Shown here: piece by piece, positions 60,724 to 64,000 of the stretch
Layout of the letters: each line of letters starts with the position of its first letter
How positions within the stretch are numbered: position 1 is the stretch's first letter
NCBI GenBank assembly: GCA_965223835.1
Contig: CBDCXQ010000001.1
Location: forward strand, 124,001 to 188,000
DNA length: 64,000 nucleotides
From: CAVYXZ01 sp965223835
GTDB taxonomy: Bacteria; Chloroflexota; Anaerolineae; Aggregatilineales; Phototrophicaceae
Direction of reading: 5' to 3'
Notes under the pieces: model-generated
Database searches by the model: none
Told to the model about the DNA's origin: nothing
Seen by the model: the letters and a program-made list of their open reading frames with translations, nothing else
Position numbers and translations under genes: made by a program

Positions 60724-60975
60724 ATGACAGATCAATCAAAACCTCCACACGAGCATCTCTATGATGTGCCGATTGAACAGTTGGAATTATCTGTATTTGC
60801 AATCAAGGCACTAAAGAAAACCGGGATGACTACAGTTGGCGACTGTGTAGATTTCTATGTGAGAGGCGCTGATGCAATGATTTCAGCGTGCCACGATTTT
60901 TTCATAGCTACTGCGCGTGAGGTGCAAGAAAAAATGAAAGAACATGGCTACTGGTCATATGTTGAATCTGAATAG
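60724..60975 (+). CDS. Stand-alone RNA polymerase alpha-CTD-like protein
   Basis: An 83-residue protein: VPIEQLELSVFAIKALKKTGMTTVGDCVDF matches the first helices and helix-hairpin-helix of the RpoA C-terminal domain (PIEELELSVR...LK..GI.TVGDL type). The remainder is helical. No N-terminal alpha domain is present. It could contact UP-element DNA or activators in place of RpoA, or act as an unrelated HhH protein. The frame is open further upstream across the SRP RNA locus, but that part is non-coding. It is divergent from the SRP RNA gene. Confidence 0.75.
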   Translation: MTDQSKPPHEHLYDVPIEQLELSVFAIKALKKTGMTTVGDCVDFYVRGADAMISACHDFFIATAREVQEKMKEHGYWSYVESE

Positions 60976-60999
60976 TTAGGCCTTGTCGACCAATCATTA

Positions 61000-61620
61000 T
61001 TATTCCGCCAAAAATTCCTCACAGGTGCCGATGATGGTTTCCAGCATGTTCAGCGAATACAACCAGTCGCTGGCATCAATCAGGCCGTGATCGAGATTGT
61101 CGAAAATGCGCCAGGTGACGTTTGGTGGCGGATTCTGGCCCACATCGGGCGAATAATATGGATCCGCGGTACCGATGATCGCCAGCGTCGGGACGTCACC
61201 GGCGGGTTGCAGCGCAGGACCAATCGGCGTCAACAAAATCTGCGAGACATGTTCGGCCTGCACCGTCTGCGCCAGTTGTAAGGCCAGTGGCGTGCCCATT
61301 GACTTGCCCGCGACGCAGATGTGGCGATAAGCATGGTCGTTGAGGACCGGCTCCGTCGTCCGGTTGACATCTTGCGTCACCAGCGGCATCTGCTGCATGT
61401 CGAATTTGCCGGTCAACTGAAAGCCATACTGCACCAACAGCACATCGAAGCCGTTCGCCGCGCCCATGTAGCTGAGATAGGCCAGCACCGGATGATTCAC
61501 CGTGTAGCCGCGTCCGGGCAGAATAATCAGCAGCTTATCCGCACGCGGTTCCTGCACGACCAGGCGCTGGTCGATCTGCGCGCCAAACGGCGATTCAATC
61601 GTGATGGTTTCAACTTTCAT
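61000..61620 (-). CDS. Alpha/beta hydrolase family protein
   Basis: A 206-residue hydrolase. ATG 61620 is supported by GGAGGA directly upstream. Elements: IILPGRGYTVNHP (oxyanion region), nucleophile Ser107 in VAGKSMGTPLAL, Asp in IIGTADPYYSP and His in FDNLDHGLID. The KSMG elbow is typical of KANL3/Tex30- or dienelactone hydrolase-like proteins. It starts 2 bp after the stop of the GNAT gene, so they are co-transcribed. Substrate unknown. Confidence 0.82.
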   Translation of the reverse strand: MKVETITIESPFGAQIDQRLVVQEPRADKLLIILPGRGYTVNHPVLAYLSYMGAANGFDVLLVQYGFQLTGKFDMQQMPLVTQDVNRTTEPVLNDHAYRHICVAGKSMGTPLALQLAQTVQAEHVSQILLTPIGPALQPAGDVPTLAIIGTADPYYSPDVGQNPPPNVTWRIFDNLDHGLIDASDWLYSLNMLETIIGTCEEFLAE

Positions 61621-61622
61621 GA

Positions 61623-62090
61623 TTATTCCTCCACAACACACACCATTTGATGGGCATCCACAAAACCGAATGCTTCGTATAATGGACGGCCTGCATCGCT
61701 GGCGGTTAATGTCATTACGCGGATACCCTGATCCCGGCACCAGTCCAGCGCGGTTTGCATCAATTGCCGCGCCAATCCCCGGCGGCGATGTTCTGGTTCG
61801 ACATAGACGTTCACCAGATGCCCTTGTCGCGTCGATAAGTCAACCGGGTGGGGCGCACGCTCCATCAATTCAACGCCGACGCTGCCGATGGGCTGTTCGT
61901 TTTGATCGTGTGCCATCCAGCCAATAAAATCTCCCTGCACCAGCCGCGGCTCGAGCCAGGCACGATAGGCATCATTCATGCCGCTGGCTTCAGTATAGGG
62001 GGTGTAATGCATGGCGGCGAACATGCAATAGCGAAAGTGAACAATCGTCGGCACATCGGCCAGCGTTGCGACACGGATGCGATAGGTCAT
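61623..62090 (-). CDS. GNAT-family N-acetyltransferase
   Basis: A 155-residue acetyltransferase with all GNAT parts: IRVATLADVPTIVHFR, IGSVGVELMER, the acetyl-CoA loop VYVEPEHRRRGLARQLM and the C-terminal LTASDAGRPLYEAFGF. CAGGAGA precedes the ATG. First gene of a two-gene operon with the alpha/beta hydrolase. Divergent from gltA across 192 bp. Acceptor unknown. Confidence 0.9.
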   Translation of the reverse strand: MTYRIRVATLADVPTIVHFRYCMFAAMHYTPYTEASGMNDAYRAWLEPRLVQGDFIGWMAHDQNEQPIGSVGVELMERAPHPVDLSTRQGHLVNVYVEPEHRRRGLARQLMQTALDWCRDQGIRVMTLTASDAGRPLYEAFGFVDAHQMVCVVEE

Positions 62091-62282
62091 CAGGGAATCT
62101 CCTGGGCTTTGGTTGCTGATTTCAATCTAATCGCCTGCCGATTGACCGTCAAGCACAGCTTATAACCGCTGCCAACGCGTGTCATTTATCATACCCAATT
62201 GGTGTCAGACGTTCCCACCCTGAATAGGTTAGAATAGAAGCAACTCAACTTAGGTACACTTTTATTTAAGGATAGAGACGCT

Positions 62283-63557
62283 ATGGCTACTGCTAAACTC
62301 ATTTTGAACGAAAACGAATACGAATTTCCCGTTGTCGAAGGCAGTGAGGGCGAGGTTGGGATTGACTTCACGAAGCTGCGGGCGCAAACCAGCGCGATCA
62401 GCCTTGACCCCGGTTATGGCAACACCGGGTCATGTTTCAGCGAGATTACGTTTATTGATGGTGAACAGGGCATTTTGCGTTATCGGGGCTACCCGATTGA
62501 GCAACTCGCCGAGAAATCCAGCTTTGTCGAGGTCTGTTACCTGCTGGTCTATGGTGATTTGCCCACTGAGACTGAACTCAACGAGTTTAAGCATAAACTG
62601 ACTTATCATACGTTGATTCACGAGGACATGAAAAAGTTCTTTGAGGGGTATCCGCCTGCTGCCCACCCGATGGCAATTATGTCGGCAATGGCGGTATCGC
62701 TGTCAGCCTATTACCCGGAATTCGTCGATCCTGACATTGTGGATCTGAATATCATCCGACTGCTGGCGAAGATCAAGACGATTGCCGCATTTGCGTACAA
62801 GAAATCTATTGGTCAGCCCTATGTCTACCCGCGCAACGACCTGGACTACACAGCGGATTTCCTGCACATGATGTTCGCGGTGCCGTCCGAGTCTTATAAA
62901 ATTTCGCCGGTGCTAACCCGGGCGCTGGACCTGTTGTTGATTTTGCACGGGGATCACGAGCAGAATTGCAGTACATCCACGGTGCGTATGGTCGGCAGCA
63001 GTCAGGCTAACCTGTTCGCTTCAATTGGTTCGGGTATTTCGGCGCTGTGGGGACCGCTGCACGGGGGTGCTAATCAGGCGGTGATTAACATGCTGGAGAT
63101 GATTCGCGATGATGGTGGCGATTATCAGAAGTATATGAACATGGCGAAAGATCGGGATTCTGGCTTCCGGTTGATGGGCTTCGGCCATCGCGTGTACAAG
63201 AACTTTGACCCTCGTGCCACCATTCTGAAAGGCGCGGCGGATGATGTGCTGAATGAACTGGGCGTTACCGACCCGCTGCTGGACATCGCCAAGAATCTGG
63301 AAGACATCGCGCTCAATGATGATTACTTTGTCGAGCGCAAGTTGTATCCCAATGTCGATTTTTACAGCGGAATCATCTACCGGGCGATGGGCATCCCGAC
63401 CAACATGTTCACGGTCATGTTCACGCTAGGCCGTTTGCCGGGGTGGATTGCGCAGTGGAAAGAAATGCGCGACGATTCGTCCACGCGCATCAGCCGTCCG
63501 CGTCAGATTTACACCGGCGCGAACGCCCGCGACTATACCGCAGTGGCGCAGCGTTAG
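62283..63557 (+). CDS. gltA: Citrate synthase (type II)
   Basis: A 424-residue enzyme condensing oxaloacetate and acetyl-CoA in the TCA cycle. Landmarks: ISLDPGYGNTGSC, ITFIDGEQGILRYRGYPI, catalytic His in LHGDHEQNCSTSTVR, second catalytic His in GPLHGGANQAV, FGHRVYKNFDPRA and the catalytic Asp in YPNVDFYSG. The length and N-terminal domain fit the hexameric NADH-sensitive type of Gram-negative bacteria. AAGGA lies upstream. A clear terminator follows. Confidence 0.97.
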   Translation: MATAKLILNENEYEFPVVEGSEGEVGIDFTKLRAQTSAISLDPGYGNTGSCFSEITFIDGEQGILRYRGYPIEQLAEKSSFVEVCYLLVYGDLPTETELNEFKHKLTYHTLIHEDMKKFFEGYPPAAHPMAIMSAMAVSLSAYYPEFVDPDIVDLNIIRLLAKIKTIAAFAYKKSIGQPYVYPRNDLDYTADFLHMMFAVPSESYKISPVLTRALDLLLILHGDHEQNCSTSTVRMVGSSQANLFASIGSGISALWGPLHGGANQAVINMLEMIRDDGGDYQKYMNMAKDRDSGFRLMGFGHRVYKNFDPRATILKGAADDVLNELGVTDPLLDIAKNLEDIALNDDYFVERKLYPNVDFYSGIIYRAMGIPTNMFTVMFTLGRLPGWIAQWKEMRDDSSTRISRPRQIYTGANARDYTAVAQR

Positions 63558-63572
63558 GCATTCATGTTTGGC

Positions 63573-63610
63573 ATAGGGGCACTTCGATGCATGGTGCCCC
63601 TATTCTTACT
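63573..63610 (+). terminator. Intrinsic terminator of gltA
   Basis: ATAGGGGCAC (63573-63582), an 11-base loop, GTGCCCCTAT (63594-63603), a perfect 10-bp stem, followed by TCTTACTTC. Confidence 0.75.
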
Positions 63611-63641
63611 TCACTCATCTTAAGCATTTGAGCCGAAAATC

Positions 63642-63671
63642 GTAGGGGCGACTCGCCGGGTCGCACCCTAC
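63642..63671. repeat. GTAGGGGCGAC-type palindromic repeat
   Basis: GTAGGGGCGAC (63642-63652) and GTCGC-A-CCCTAC (63660-63671) form an 11-bp stem with one bulge around TCGCCGG. It looks like a REP-type intergenic element rather than a terminator, because no T-tract follows. Confidence 0.55.
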
Positions 63672-63705
63672 AACCTGGATTGCTTGCGTAACATCAGTTA
63701 CTTCA

Positions 63706-63975
63706 TTAATCAACAATATGCCCGCCGGCATCAGCTTTTTCTAACACAGCCTCAATTGTGGCAACGAGTTCGCGGGCAGCATCAACGCTAAGTTCAACTG
63801 CAACCCGCGCGCCGGGACCCTGCGCTTCGTTCACGAAGTCAATATTGAGCGCGTGTTCCAGCGGGGCGTTAAACGGATGGTCATAGGATACATTGGCTTC
63901 CTTTAAGACGAACCAGCCATCCCGCCCTTTACCGCTGCCCTCGATTTTAATTTGTTCCGCAATCATCGTACACAT
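63706..63975 (-). CDS. DUF6295 family protein
   Basis: An 89-residue protein beginning MCTMIAEQIKIEGSGKGRDGW, with SYDHPFNAPLEHALNIDF in the middle and VAVELSVDAARELVATIE at the end. This is the pattern I recall for DUF6295, a small family of unknown function found in Chloroflexota and Actinobacteria. AGGAGA is 8 bases before the ATG. The Cys and His residues (Cys2, His33, His41) might bind a metal. It stands alone at the window's right end. Confidence 0.75.
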   Translation of the reverse strand: MCTMIAEQIKIEGSGKGRDGWFVLKEANVSYDHPFNAPLEHALNIDFVNEAQGPGARVAVELSVDAARELVATIEAVLEKADAGGHIVD

Positions 63976-64000
63976 TGCATGTCTCCTTAAATCAATATTC

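Noticed and set aside
1..64000. tRNA, rRNA and CRISPR arrays
   Set aside because: No cloverleaf with a GTTCGAATC-type T-arm, no rRNA stretch and no regularly spaced repeats were found by eye.

Overview
The window looks like a chromosome segment of a Chloroflexota bacterium, probably class Anaerolineae. This is inferred from the mix of families: TIR-membrane-WD40 proteins, secreted SH3b / PD40 / Thr-Pro-rich proteins, DUF6295, an Flp pilin, many small stand-alone genes and short operons. Most of it is GC-rich. Two stretches are clearly AT-richer: the left end (1 to about 3.05 kb) and about 10.8-15.5 kb. No tRNA, rRNA or CRISPR array was seen. One non-coding RNA gene, the SRP RNA, is recognisable.

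Layout. 1-3.0 kb: an AT-rich restriction-modification cassette (ParB-like protein, PD-(D/E)xK-like nuclease, convergent C5-cytosine methyltransferase). 3.2-10.5 kb: L,D-transpeptidase, a large TIR-WD40 receptor-like protein, an ArsR regulator, a DinB-like protein, an orphan macro domain and a sugar isomerase-like protein. 10.5-15.3 kb: an Flp pilin, then two copies of a module made of a GT1 glycosyltransferase and a convergent STAS-like gene. Each copy is preceded by the same promoter block and a terminator-like hairpin. 15.5-24.5 kb: metabolic and transport genes (methyltransferase, PNPOx-like, alpha/beta hydrolase, SLC13/RCK permease, VanZ-like, P450-GNAT operon) and a long Thr-Pro-rich lipoprotein. 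24.6-25.9 kb: a solitary TnpB element. 25.9-35.8 kb: a UspA-UspA-DUF389 transporter, a Trm112-like protein, a STAND-type NTPase with TPRs, a response regulator, a second TIR-WD40 protein and a third STAS-like protein. 35.8-41.4 kb: a GH5 / PD40 / small membrane protein operon (last gene frameshifted), then an aminotransferase / phosphoesterase operon. 41.5-42.7 kb: a TIR-FGE fusion whose C-terminus has the signature of a diversity-generating retroelement (DGR) variable region. 43.1-46.2 kb: leuS with an unusual upstream mini-ORF. 46-55.6 kb: a MerR/GyrI regulator with a readable operator, an ECF sigma factor fused to ankyrin repeats, an SGNH hydrolase / beta-propeller operon, an FHA protein, a tandem Clp_N protein and a pirin. 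55.8-60.5 kb: cell-surface SH3b, PPC and DUF348/3D proteins. 60.5-64 kb: SRP RNA, a stand-alone RpoA-CTD-like protein, a hydrolase/GNAT pair, citrate synthase and DUF6295.

How it fits together. The window is rich in sensing and conflict-type parts: three TIR proteins, a STAND NTPase, a restriction-modification cassette, a macro domain without a partner and a likely hypervariable ligand-binding domain. The most interesting object is the TIR-FGE protein at 41532-42716. Its variable segment fits adenine-directed diversification, yet no reverse transcriptase or template repeat is visible here. Housekeeping anchors (leuS, gltA, SRP RNA) show that this is core chromosome with accessory insertions.
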